DNA from: Chamaecrista fasciculata
Taxonomy: Eukaryota; Streptophyta; Magnoliopsida; Fabales; Fabaceae
Assembly (NCBI GenBank): GCA_003254925.1
Contig: QANZ01050626.1
Span: 71,438 to 135,437 of the forward strand
Length of the DNA stretch: 64,000 nt
Reading direction: 5' to 3'
This document shows positions 22,500-34,511 of the stretch, piece by piece (the first letter of the stretch is position 1; each line of letters opens with the position of its first letter). Under the pieces are notes generated by a model. That model worked only from the letters and a program-made list of their open reading frames with translations. It made no database searches and was not told where the DNA came from. The position numbers and the translations under genes were made by a program.

Positions 22500-23350
22500 G
22501 GTAAATATATAACATGCGGCAGAGGGATTAGTTATTGTTCCCGATTCTCGCATTAGTGTTGTGTGATTTTTCCAGTTTCATTTAGGGACCTAGCTTCTCG
22601 TCGTTAAGCAATTATAGTACCTGTGATTTTGTTCCGTTAATTTTAACGGAAAATGCTAATGTGGTGCTCACGTAACTCAGTAAAAAAAATCAAATTTTGT
22701 TCTTCAAACTATCTAATAAGTTTCATTTTGGTCCTAAAACTTTTATTGTTTTATTTTGATCCTTACACTTTTACATTTGTTCCGTTTTTTGTCTCAAAAA
22801 TGTGATTTCATATGGTTTATTCCGTTATTTTTCTCTAAACATAGAGGTGATCACAAACTGGGTTTTTTCCGGACTCAAGACCCAACCTAATTAGACTTGG
22901 AATCGACTGGGGCAAATCGGGCCACTTTATTTTAAAAAAATCATTTTTTTTTATTTAACCCATTTATAAATTGACCGTTGACTTTTATGACTAAAAATAA
23001 CGATGAAAATTCTGATAAAATCACATTTCGAAGACTAAAACGGAACAAATGTGAAAGTCTAAGGACAAAAATGAAAGCAAAAAGAGTTTTTATGACCAAA
23101 ATGAAACTTACCCCATAGCTTGAGGACCAAAAATGATATTTTAACCTTAGTGGAAAGCGACAACTAAGATGCATAGGAAATCAATGACTAAGATGCAATA
23201 AAAACCGACGGTTGAAATACATTGTAAACTGATGGTTAAGATTGTGCAGTGCCACGTTAACACTTTTCATTAAAATTGACGAAAAAAAGTCACAGGGACT
23301 AAATCGTTGACAATTATAGTAATTCAGGGACTAAATAGTATATTTTCATA
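22500..23350. mobile_element. Inverted-repeat element, probably MULE-like
   Basis: The left arm (AATTATAGTACCTGTGATTT, then GTTCCGTTAATTTTAACGG) is matched in inverse by the right arm (AAAATTGACG, AGTCACAGGGAC, CAATTATAGTAATT). A second inner pair is 22690-22800 versus 23000-23130. A hAT-like GC-rich motif lies between (22855-22925). Outer edges are approximate. Confidence 0.5.
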
Positions 23351-23427
23351 TATTGATCATACAAAAAATGATTAGTTGACTCGGTATAAATTTAAGAACC
23401 AAATAGTAAATCTTCTATATATATATA

Positions 23428-23801
23428 CTAGGGGCTTGGCGTGCTCGTTATGTAACATTTGAATTGATTTAAAGTTGAAGATTATATTAAATTTTTATAT
23501 TGATAAAAGAGTAAATTTGGGACCAATTTAAGAAATTATAAAAATATGTAAGACTCATCTAAAATAAATAAAATATTTAGGACCAATTTGAAATTACCTC
23601 ATATGGGGAGAGTGAATGGGGAGAGAGTGGTGGCATTTTTTAATTTTTAATTGTTTTTTGCATTTTTTTAATTCATTTATTTTTTTAAAGAAGTGGGGAG
23701 AGTGAGTGGGGAGAGAGTGGTGATTTCTTTTTCTTTTTTAATTTTTTAATTCAATAATTTTAATCAACCATAAAGGGTGGAGCCATATAATATAGTATAG
23801 A
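23428..23801 (-). mobile_element. Non-autonomous Helitron, 374 bp
   Basis: On the minus strand it begins TCTATACTATATTATATGG after a host A and ends GCACGCCAAGCCCCTAG before a host T. Both ends match the Helitron at 19777-19956, but the terminal hairpin is degraded. Its interior contains a piece of the palindromic MULE-like family (about 23500-23600) and duplicated GGGGAGAG(A/T)G blocks (23610-23720). Confidence 0.65.
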
Positions 23802-24240
23802 TACAGATATAGATTTATATATATAATACTACGCAAAATACCAGATCTTGTTTGCGCATCCACACAAATCTAAGGTGGGTCAAAGCATAAACGTTGATTT
23901 TTTTTAAACCTAGACTTAAAAATTATTGAGAAATACTAAAATAAAATATTTGACATCAATCATCAAGTTTATTGGAAGCAATTTAGGTTGGTAGAATACT
24001 CTAAACACAGTTTCTATTCATTCTTCAGGCCAAAATAAAAAAGTTTCTATTCACTCTGGTTGGTAGAAAACGTGAGTGAATGGGATTTGTAAGATAAATA
24101 GCATGTTCAATCGATTTTAAATATCCAAGTTCTTATAATATTTTTTCCTATTTAGAGTAAATTTATCATTATATTCAGGTCTTTCTATATTTTAATTATT
24201 ATTATATTTTTATTTTAATTAATAGTTATATTAAATTTTT

Positions 24241-25184
24241 GGCAAAATAATTATTTTAATTAATCAGTTTCAATTATGTGCTCAATGTTTGTTTTGTGTC
24301 AGTTATGCCCAATGTTTCATATTACTGTTTTTTTGTTTTTTTTTATCAAAATTTCACATTAATGTTGTCAATTATACCCTAACCTCATTTTTTTGGGGCC
24401 AAAGTTATATTTTAATCCCTCAAATTTGCTCAAAGTTCCATTTTGGTCCCTCGGCTCAAAGTCCTCATTCATCATCATCTTCACCACTACCACCAGCAGC
24501 AGCACCACCGTCGCCGTCGTCACTGCTGCCGAGCTTTTCCGGCGAGGTTCGTCTTCTCCGACGAATTTTTCAATGAGATACACGATGGCCCTTACAACTA
24601 CGAAAACTCTTAATCTAAAGTTTTTTGACCTCCTGATGAGTTTAATGACGGGCTGCATTTTGTGAACAAATGACCGGAAATATGATTTTTTGGCGATTGT
24701 GTAATTTTTCAGCGACTATGTAATTTTTTGGCGGTTTGAATTTGACTATTTCCGGTCATTTGTTCGCAAAATGCAGGCCGCCATTGAACTCAAGAGGTCA
24801 AAAAACCTTGGTTTATGAGTTTTCGTAGTCGTCACGATCGCCATGTATCTCATCGGAAAGTTCGTCGGAGAAGACGAACCTCGCCGGAAAAGCTCGGCGG
24901 CGGTGGTGCTACTGTTGCTAACAATGGTGGTGTGGTGGTGGTGGTGGTGGTAGTGGTGGTAGTAGTGAAGATGATGATGAATGAAGGACTTTGAGTTGAT
25001 GGACCAAAATGAAACTTTGAGCAAACTTGAGGGACCAAAATAGGACTTTAGCCCAAAAAAAATTGAAGTTAAGGTATAATTGACAACAATGTGAAACATT
25101 GGGGGCATAATTGACACAAAACAAACATTGAGGGCATAACTGAAACTCACACCAAACGTTAGAGACACCAACAAGTCTTTTGCC
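24241..25184. mobile_element. Palindromic MULE, 944 bp, perfect 9-bp duplication, coding-like arms
   Basis: It begins GGCAAAATAA and ends TCTTTTGCC; TAAATTTTT flanks both sides (24232-24240, 25185-25193). The arms are inverted copies almost to the centre (about 24740). Each arm carries the same GC-rich segment reading, from the centre outward, RSKN(F/L).L.VFVVV followed by YLI.KFVGEDEPRRKSSAA, so a captured sequence has been duplicated into both arms. CCACCACCA-type microsatellites follow. The terminal sequence resembles the families at 49170 and 50074. Confidence 0.8.
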
Positions 25185-25429
25185 TAAATTTTTTTCTATA
25201 CGTAATTTTTTTTTATATTGTTATATTTACTTTTTTGCATTGTAGGTAAGTTAAAATTAATCATTATTTTGGCTTTCATTAATAATTTTGTAGGCATTTA
25301 AGAATAGTTTGTTTGTTTATTTATATTTTTGTTATCTGATAAATTGTTACATTTACTTTTTGTATTGTTTTGTGAAGTGTGGTCATTGTCGTCCTCTGAC
25401 TTCATTTTTTCTTATTTATTGATATCTCA

Positions 25430-27928
25430 AACTCCTAAAATTTATTCAAAATTAGTCTCAATTTTCAAATTCACTTTTAGGTTCAATTTAACCTTATTAA
25501 TTTGATGTTGATCCTAATTAGGTAGAAAAACAAAATCATCAAAAGTAATTTATAATTTCAAACTCGTCACATTCAAACTTAAAATGAGAGATATATGATC
25601 AGTTTTAATTAATTTGCTAGTTTGAATGAAAAACAATTGATCCATTTTCATCTTTTCGATGTTTGATTTGATCTTATTTGTTGATGATTGTATAGAGAAA
25701 TGACTAATAAAAAACATAGCTTCAAATTCATTGCATTCAAACTTAAAAGATGAGATATATCATTACACTCAATCATTGAGACAAAAAATAAAAAAATTAT
25801 AGAATCATATTGAACTAATTTTGCACAAAAGAAAAAGGACTTGATCAAAATTTATCCCTAACACATAGGACTAAAAGTGCATTTTGGCCCATTTTTTTAA
25901 TTAACCTTTTCTTTCCTTAAAATCTCTTGGATATATTAAGTTGTCCTTGCCCCTTGGAAAGTCTTCGTTTGGAAGCTCATGTATTTTTTTTTTGGGTAAT
26001 GGGAAGCTCATGTTAGGACTCCGTACAAAACCCAATTTCCATCCAAAATGCTTTATTAGCATTTCTTGTGTGCATCTATCTTTATCTTTCTCCATATCAT
26101 ACACATACTATCTTTGGATTTGGATCTCATACATATCATGAAGTTTAGAAATAAAAAGAAAGATGCAGCTCAGAGAGACAATTTTATATATGAAACAATA
26201 ATGACAAAATCATTATTTTTTTAATTCTTAAATTTATTTTATAATTACAATTTAGTCCCTAGATATTAAAAATATGTTTTTTTGTCCCCAATATTTTTAA
26301 AAATATAAACTATTTAACCCTCAAAAATACTCTTTTAGAGACTAATTAAAAAATCAAAGATTAACAAGTGCATTTCTAATATTTAGGAAATAAGTCGTAT
26401 TCTAAAATGTTTTTCCAACAATAAAAGATACAAGGTTACACTTTCTCTTTTTATTTTTTCTAATCTTTCTCAAAGCTCCACAATAGTAAAAAAAAAAAAA
26501 ATTGAGGAACTAAATTCACTATTTTTCCATGCATACATTGATTGTAGTTTTTTAATGCTTGCTTAGAACTAGCTAGATCTTGAAGAACGACAAGGGATGT
26601 GCTATGAAAAATTCGAGTGTTCAAGCACCCAACTTTTTCTTTTAGTTTAATTTCTTATAGATATCATCTAATGGAGGTAATTTTATTCGAAATACGGTTG
26701 TGCACTAAATGTAGAGTTGTTAAAATTTGCCTCAACTCATCGAGTTGGCTCGTTTAACCCATCTTTTTGGTGAGTCGGGTTGATGAAGTCTCAACTCATC
26801 AAGAATTTTGGCTCGCTTGGATTGATTTACTTAACTCATGAGCCGTGGTATGTCAACTCGACGAGTTGGTGGGTTGGCTCACCAACCCACTTATTTAACT
26901 TTTTTTAAAAAAAATTATATCTTGAATATAAAAAAAAATTATATTTTTTTTATAAATTATGGTATGTAAAAAGTAATTATTAATATTAATTAATATATGA
27001 TAATTAGATAATTCATCATCATTTAAAAATTTTAGTATTAGAAAATATTTAAAATAAAAAAAAAATAAGTTTGGTGGGTTAAATAAGTTACCTAATTCAC
27101 CAACTTGGTGAGTTAGGTTACCATAATTTTGGCTCATCAAGAATTATGGCACACATGAGTCAATATCTATGGTACGTCAACCCGTGTGAGCTGAGTTGAC
27201 TCACACTTTGATATTTTTAACTAAATGTAGATATTTCTCTCAGCGGAGATTCGAACTTAAATTCACCGTATTGTGAGAAACTAATTCCTTTCAAGCAATA
27301 ATCCAACCCCTTATTACTAAATAGCTGTGTTTTCAATAGTTGAATCTAATAAGTTTTTTTTTTTGAGATTCATGTAAAACAATATTTGTATGAATCTCAA
27401 AATAAATTTTATCAGATCTAATAGCTGGAGCTTCTTGTAGATTGTCCTGGATGAAAAAACCCTTCACTAATCTTAATCATCATGACACCATGTTTGGATA
27501 TCTCGCAATAAATTTAGGATACTTCTTTGTCCCATTGTCCTCATTATCATGTTCAAAGATAGGGACTTCTGAGTTGTGTCATACGACAACTAAACCTTTA
27601 CTTAATTATAATTTATTGCATATGTTCAATGGGGGACGTGGGTGACTTCAAAATTTTTAAAAGGATGATCTTACATATGCTTTAATTATTAATTAGTTCA
27701 TCACTATTTGATTCTCTTGAGATTTATATTTTCATTTTAACATGTGATTTTTTTTAATATACACAATTAAATATCAAATCATCATAATACAAAAAAGGCT
27801 CGAATTAGAGTTTTCTTAAAAACACTTTAAATCTTCGTAACTGTTCTTAGTTTTTCATCTTCTGTGGTGAATCTCTAGCCTTTTTCACCTTATATCTTTT
27901 AACAATAAATTATTAATATTTAAAAATA
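25430..27928. repeat. Segmental duplication, block A
   Basis: This matches block B (29080-30975) in the same order over many stretches: the AATCTCTTGGATAT region, AAAGAAAGATGCA, ATGACACCATGTTTGGAT, GTGTCATACGAC and TTTTTCATCTTCTGTGGTG. Block A has an extra hAT MITE at 26715-27222 and extra flanking sequence around it. No gene is evident in either block. Confidence 0.8.
26715..27222. mobile_element. Non-autonomous hAT element, 508 bp, perfect 8-bp duplication
   Basis: AAATGTAG flanks both sides (26707-26714, 27223-27230), the 8-bp length of hAT insertions. Ends are AGTTGTTAAAATTTG and GATATTTTTAACT. The arms contain repeated AACTCATCGAGTTGG / CCAACTTGGTGAGTT inverted motifs. Confidence 0.8.
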
Positions 27929-28380
27929 GGGTAAATTACACTTTGGTATTCTATGATTTGACCCTATTTAACTTTGGTACCCTGTGGTTTGAAACCTGAT
28001 ACTTTAGTACCATGTAGTTTTCTTCATTAACACTTTGGTACCCTTTGGAGTTATTTTGTAATTTTAACCATAACAAATTTTGCAAAAATTACATATTGAC
28101 TCCAAAAAAATTTCAAAAAATTATAAATTGGTCCCTGGATACATATTATCTAGGGACTAAAATGAAAACTTAAAAAAATTTGGCCAATATGTAATTTTTG
28201 CAAAATTTGTAATGGTTAAAATTATAAAATAGCTCCAAAGTGTTAATAGAGAATACCACAAGGTACCAAAGTGTCAGGTTTCAAACAACAGGATACCAAA
28301 GTGAAATAGGGTCAAACCACATGATACTAAAGTGAAATAGGGTCAAACCACATGATACTAAAGTGAAATAGGGTCAAACA
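27929..28380. mobile_element. MULE of the GGGTAA family with damaged right end
   Basis: It starts GGGTAAATTACACTTTGG after TTAAAAATA. Inverted arms hold GGTACC(C/T)TGTGG and GTGTTAAT repeats. The right end lacks TTTACCC; instead a ~31-bp unit (GATACTAAAGTGAAATAGGG plus CAAACCACAT) is repeated about three times from 28295. TTAAAAATA recurs at about 28414, so the true right edge may be there. Confidence 0.6.
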
Positions 28381-28439
28381 TTTAATTTATCAAAAAATGG
28401 AGAAAAATTTTAAAAATATAGAGACATGTGGTTTGACCG

Positions 28440-28830
28440 GCCCAAGCCAATTTTTTCGAGCAAGGCTGGGTTGAGCGAAATTTTTCAAGCCAAGCCGGCC
28501 AAGAGAAATTTTTCCGACCGGGCTCGGTCCGGTTGGAAAAAATCGACTCGATCTAGCCTGGTTAAAAAATTTCGACTCGGTCTGGTTCGACTCGAATAAT
28601 ATGGCTCAATCCAGCCCATCACGAAAAATTCGGGTCGGACCAGCTCAACTCGAAATTTTCGTCTCAGTCCGACCCGATCGAAAAAATTTTGCTAGGGCCG
28701 ACTCAATTAAAAAATTTTGGCTTGGGCCAACCTGGTCGAAAAAATTCGGCTTGGTCAGAAAAATTCAGCTCGGGCCGCCCCGGTTGAAAAAATTCGGCTC
28801 AGGCCAGCCCGGGTCAAAAAACTGTCGTCT
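28440..28830. repeat. GC-rich minisatellite-like tandem array, about 30-bp unit
   Basis: Roughly ten degenerate units of the theme GAAAAAATTCGGCTCGGGCC plus (A/G)(A/C)CCCGGTC. The frame at 28601-28861 encodes a repeated KKFGLG/RKF peptide only because the unit lacks stops. GGCCCGG-rich motifs of this kind occur in hAT-like repeats (also near 22860, 58100 and 62260). Confidence 0.65.
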
Positions 28831-29079
28831 TACACATGTCCATAGAGAGAACGGAAATTGAGAGCAAAATGTCCATGAGAGAATTTTACAAATTCCACCT
28901 CTTGAGGTGGAATTGTAAATTCTACTAGAGAATTCTATCTCAAATTCCCAAGGAATTTAAATTACTAGTATTTTTTATCCAAACAATGCATTTGATTTGA
29001 TGGCAATTTAAATCCCTCCAAACGATACTTTCCCCCTGAACTTTACCTCATCCAAACACACCCTTAGCTTGTTGACGAT

Positions 29080-30975
29080 AGTCATAAAATTTATGAAAAT
29101 TTGGTCTCAAATTTACTTTTAGACTCGATTTGACTTTATTTATTGTTGATCCCAACTAGACGAAAAAAAAAACCGTCAAGAGTAATACATGTAATTTCAA
29201 ACTCGTTACATTTGAACTTGAAACGAGATAGATATGACCAACTTTGCTCATTCCATAAAACAAATGATTCACTTTCGAAATTCGATTTGACCTTATATAT
29301 ATATTGACAACTTTAATTGTACAGAGAAATGACTCATCAAAACTAACACTTAGCTCCAGATTCGTTGCATTCGAACTTGAAACAAGAGATATAACTACAT
29401 TTAGTCATTGCGACAAAAATATTAGAAAAAAAAATTATAAAATCATATAGAACCAATTTTGCAAAAAAAAAAAAAGATAAAGGACTTTATCGAATTTTAT
29501 CCCTAATATACAGGACTAAAAGTGCAACTGGCCCATTTCTTTAATTAGTAACCTTGTTTTTTTCTTAAAATCTCTTGAATATGTTTAGTTGTGTCCTTGA
29601 AAAGCTCATACATGGTGTTATTACTCCGTACGAAACCCATTTTCCATATCCAATATCCAATAATTAGATGTATAATTAGCATATCTTGCCATGCATCTAA
29701 CTTTATCACATACACATATATACTATATTGGATATTGGATTTGGATCAATTATATATAAAATAATTATATATATATATATATATTGTCATTATTGTGATT
29801 GTGAAGTTTAGAAATAAATAGAAAGATGCATAGAAACAATTTTATATATAAAAAAACAATAAAGACAAAATAATTCTTTTTTTAATTCTTAATTTTTTAA
29901 ATTTACAATTTATTAATCCATAGATATTAAAAATTTATTTTTGTCCCTGATTTTTTTACAGATATAAATTATTTGGTTCCCACATATAATATTTTAGAGA
30001 CTAAATATATTTATAGTTGACATTTATAAAAAAAAATTAAAGACTAAAAATTTGTATTTATGATATTTGAATACTTCGTAATTTTGAGATCAATTCAAAG
30101 TCTAAAAAATATTTCTCAATAATAAAAAATATAAGTTTTCACTTTTTCTTTTTATTTTTTCAATCTTTCTATAAACTTCAAAAATAGCACCAAAATAATT
30201 TCATTTTAAAAGATCTAAATTCATTATTTTTCAATTATTGTACTTTCATTGCTTAATTACTTAGAACTAGATTTTGAGATATACATGACAACGAGTGTGT
30301 AGCAAAAAACTCGGGTGTTCAAACATCCATCCGAGTTTCCAATCGTTGAATCTAGTAAGTTTGTCTTGAAATTCTTATAAAATTTTTTTTGTATGAATCT
30401 TAAAATAAATTTATCAGATCTAATATACATATATAGCTGGAGCTTCTTGTATATCATTTTCTTGGATGGAAACTCCTCACTAATCTTAATCATCATGACA
30501 CCATGTTTGGATCTCGCATTAACCTTAATTAATTAGGATAGTTATTTGTCCTATTGTCCTCATTGTCATGCATTTTGAAAGATAGGGACTTTTGAGTTGT
30601 GTCATACGACAGCTTGACCTTAATTTCCTTAATTATAATTTATTGTATGTATTGTGTTCAATAGGGGAGGTGGGTGTGACTTCAACATTTTTTAGAAGGA
30701 TGTTCTTATATGCTTTTAATTAATTAGTTCATCACTATTTAATTCTCTTGAGATTTATATTTTCATTTTAACATGTGTGTAAATTAAATTTTTTTTAATA
30801 TACACAATCAAATATCAAATCATCTCATAATGCAAAAAAGCTCGAATAGAGTTTTTTAAAAACTTTAAATCTTCGTAATACTTTTCTTAGTTTTTCATCT
30901 TCTGTGGTGTATGTAATCTCTAGCCTTTTTCACCTTGTATTTTTCAAGAATAAATTATTAATACTTAAAAATATT
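29080..30975. repeat. Segmental duplication, block B
   Basis: Same order of motifs as block A, about 3.1-3.7 kb downstream, direct orientation. It lacks the hAT MITE and the MULE that follow or interrupt block A, so it gives an empty-site view for both. A TA microsatellite lies at 29760-29785. Confidence 0.8.
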
Positions 30976-32414
30976 TGTTCGTCTCCCTATTTTTTAAAAT
31001 TGTTGTCTCCAATTTTTGATAACTTAAATGTTTACGTACTTATCATATATGAATTACTAAAAGAAATGTAGTTTATTAATAGTATTATTGGATTGTTTTT
31101 AAAAACACTAAAGTAGACACAAGGAGATCTCATCTCGAGTTTCTTTTGAATAAGCTTGGAACATGGTTAGATAAAGATTGAAACCTGCAAAAAAGATGCA
31201 CAAGAATGACTTTCTATGAATATTTTCTGACGCTTAAATCAGTTGAGTATAACAAGATGTTTAATGTGTATTGAGCGAGAAATATGCATTGCCTTTGTTA
31301 GAGTTTGGAACGTGCTATTTACACTTAGGGAAGAGTCTAGTTACTTTAGTTGGTACAAGATATTTGTGTGATGTTGACAAGTGCGTGGTGATGGTAACCT
31401 CATACATATTTGGGAAGCATATCCTGCTTTGTTAGGATTCGACTTTTGACGTTCTAATGATTGTAAGAGTGATTTCTCAATCACTTCAAACAAGGCAGGT
31501 ACAATCATTAAATGCAGACTGTCACACGCCCCTTAGGCAAATAACACTTTGTCACCGTCAATCGTCAATGTCGGTAAAAAAGTACACCATGATATAAGAG
31601 ATTTGTCTTCTTGATATCATTGTGCAAATCACTACATTATTGTGATGTGGTCTTCAGAATTGACCAACCATAGACGAGAAATAAAGGTGAGTTATCTTAG
31701 CAAGTAATATAGGCTGATAGAAATGACAAATAGCAAAGATGAATTTAAAAAGGGCGTATATATCTGATTTAAAAGTATGACTTTTAAACCATATAACGTA
31801 ACAAACTTTCATCACATTTTTTTCTCGTTTTTTTGTTGTTCACCTTATATCCAAAATTTTATTTCGATTAATCCAAATTTTGACCCTCGTCGCTTATTTA
31901 ATTTTAATGAAAAAGTCTCCCAATAAGATAACTGCATTCTCAAAATCTCGAGCTCAGAAACTTACTTAAGCAATATCAACAACCTACTTATCATTTAAAT
32001 CAACTTCTTATTAGTTTTCTCTTTTATTTAAATGTAAGTAAAATGATGTCATTAATTAGTCACTACTACTATCAATTTAGAGTAGTGATTTGAGAATTGT
32101 ATTCTTGTTGCTATAAAGTGTTGAAAATGTTGGCGAAAGTTTAGTAATAATGCAAAATAGGAAAGAGACTTTTGGTTAGGGGGAAACAAGAGGTGCAAAA
32201 AGGAAGTACAGTTGGTGTATTAAATAAGAAAGTACAGTTGGAATAGATTCCTCGTCCCACTCGCTGGATCCAATAATTCCCCACTTCTCTTCACATGCTT
32301 CCCCTTCTCTTCTCCTCTTTTCATTTTACCCTTTCTAAATAAATATTTCTCACTTTTTATTTTGTGTATCAATAAAAAGTTTGGTTCATTTTAGTAAGCA
32401 ACTAAGAATTTACT
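30976..32414. other. Intergenic stretch without recognised gene
   Basis: Contains moderately complex sequence (31100-31620) with no open frame over 60 codons and no motif I recognise; it could be decayed retroelement. 32260-32330 is a pyrimidine-rich tract. Confidence 0.4.
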
Positions 32415-32621
32415 CCTAATAAAGGTTGACCCAGTTGGTAAAGAGTCGACTCATAATCCACAAAATCGTGAGTTTGATTCCCACTGTCGATGTGAGAGTC
32501 TTGTTGGTAAGCGATCTGTAAGTACTTCTGTAAGCGCTCATAGAGCCTTGAAGCCTGCCCTGACCTTGGTGAGTCCCGAGGCTCAACTCACCTAAACTTT
32601 AGCTTATAAAAAAAAAAAAGG
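32415..32621 (+). mobile_element. tRNA-derived SINE, about 200 bp
   Basis: GACCCAGTTGGTAAAGAG resembles an A box and GTGAGTTTGATTCCC a B box of a tRNA-type polymerase III promoter. The element ends in an A-rich tail (TTATAAAAAAAAAAAA). AAGAATTTACT (32404-32414) and AAGAAGTTTACT (32622-32633) look like an imperfect target duplication. Confidence 0.65.
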
Positions 32622-33117
32622 AAGAAGTTTACTGATGATTTATGGGGTTGTAAGTTTAAATATATTTTTATAGATGTTTATTGAATTTACAAATATATCC
32701 TAATTTTGATAAATATTCGAGATCTAATTTACTTAATTTTTTTATATTAAAAAAATTAAAATGTATTAAATTCTCTTACTTAGATACTCTATAAAAAACT
32801 TTGTAATTATTGAAAAGTCACAAAATATATATTTTATTTAAAAATTATTTTTCTTATAATTTTATGATTGTTGTTATATTTTATATTGACATAAAATAAA
32901 AATTATTATTATAATTTATAATGATAAAAATTTTAATCTTTTCAATGAAAATATTTTAAAAGAGATTAATATTCCATGAGATTTTTTAAAATTCAAAAAG
33001 TTTTTTGAAGAGTATCTAAAATTCAACAGGTTCATGCATTTTAGCATAAAAATATAGTTGTGGCCTGCACTTACAATAGAAGAAGAAGGCCGTAATTAGT
33101 AAACTTGAATATACGAT

Positions 33118-33503
33118 GGTGAAAACCTCAAATTGGTCTTAAACATTTTATTTTTTTTAGATTGATCCGACATATTTTTATAATTTCTCAAATTGATCTC
33201 AAATTAATTAATATGAGATTATTTGTCTTTTGTTTCAAATTCAAATAAGGCGAATCTTGAGTTATAGATTACTTTTGAGTCTAAAAAATGAGTTACTCGT
33301 TTCACATATAAATAAACAAAATTAGTCATATCACTCTCATTTTAAGTTTGAACAAGTTAGAAACTATATGTTAACTCTTGAAGATATGAGATCATATCAC
33401 TCTTGAAAATAGTTTTTGGATCAATTTGAGTGAAACAAATAAAACATTTAGGATCAATTTGAAATCCACCCCATACATTTAAGCCCCATTTGAAATTTTG
33501 ACC
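33118..33503. mobile_element. Palindromic MULE-like MITE
   Basis: The ends GGTGAAAACCTCAAATTGG and CCATTTGAAATTTTGACC are inverted repeats of the family at 18063-18583. The interior is shortened. Flanks match only weakly. It lies about 1.0-1.4 kb upstream of the sugar transporter start codon. Confidence 0.6.
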
Positions 33504-33689
33504 AACATATAATTAATTACCAAATTAAGTTCATAATAATTTAAGTAAATTGCAGAAGATTTTTTCTGCGACTGTATTTTAACTCTTGGACGGATCTGAA
33601 TTAAATAATGGATTAAACAAATCAAGCTTATTTTTTTATTATCCCCATCCATGGGCTCTATGTATGTAGATCATGAAGAAAGAGCCCAA

Positions 33690-34511
33690 AGAGAAAAAAA
33701 GGTTAATCGCTAATCACCTTCTGATTCAATTTGTATCGTTTCGTTTCGTTTGCTCACTATTTTTGTGAAAGCGAGATTGAAGCATAAAGGGTCTGAATCA
33801 AATTTCTGAATGATGATCCATCCATTCATGCTTTGACGTATAAACCGAGTTTCGATCGAAAGTTGGTGACGTGCAGATCAGTGAGAGAGTAAGCAAGGCA
33901 CGCGTCAATTCGCGAGTCTCTGTTGCGAAAATCAAAGAATAAATTGAAAGAAAAAAAAGAAAAAAAATTAGAGATAGTAATAATTATTCGCTTTTGTTTT
34001 GTTTCATTCATGTCCTGATTAACTTTTTCTACCCGGCGAATAGGATCGTTGCTTCTTTCTCGATTTGTTTGTTTCTATCTGCATTTCGCTGTTCTTCCTC
34101 AGGACCTAAATCGTGTTTCTATGTGCTGAGGATACTGGAAAGTGGAAACAGTCACTGTCAATCCACTCAGGTAAATGATAATACAATCTCTAATTCTCCA
34201 TCTGCTTTTGGTTCTTGTGTGTTTTGAATTTGGCAGATCGTTTAATTATTGAATCTGTGGGTATTTTAATTGTAATCACCTGTTTGTTGTTGCCTTATTA
34301 GTTATGGATGGTTATGTTAGTTAGCCAGTGATTTTGGAGACTCGGATTCTTCTAGTGATGTGATTGAATTTGTTCGATTTTTCTTCCTTATCTATCTAGT
34401 TCTCTCTTTGTCTTTCTCAGTTCTATCACTGTCCTAGTGGCTGATTGAGAGGAAGGGGTACCTTCTTCTGTTCTACTTCCCGATCCAGAATTCCTCTGAT
34501 TGGAAGAAAAA
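33690..34511 (+). promoter_or_regulatory. 5' untranslated region of the sugar transporter, with an intron
   Basis: A plausible leader exon ends at 34170 with a donor (CACTCAG|GTAAAT). A plausible acceptor (TTTCTCAG) at about 34420 precedes the exon holding the start codon at 34512. A spliced leader is inferred. The transcription start is not resolved; sequence from about 33690 is less AT-rich than further upstream. Confidence 0.5.

Noticed and set aside
28601-28861. 86-aa frame with repeated KKFGLG-like peptide
   Set aside because: A product of a stop-free ~30-bp tandem array, not a gene.
30976-32414. Search for tRNA, CRISPR or microRNA-like structures
   Set aside because: No cloverleaf, no regularly spaced repeats and no convincing stem of precursor size was found here; the only tRNA-like signal nearby is the SINE at 32415.
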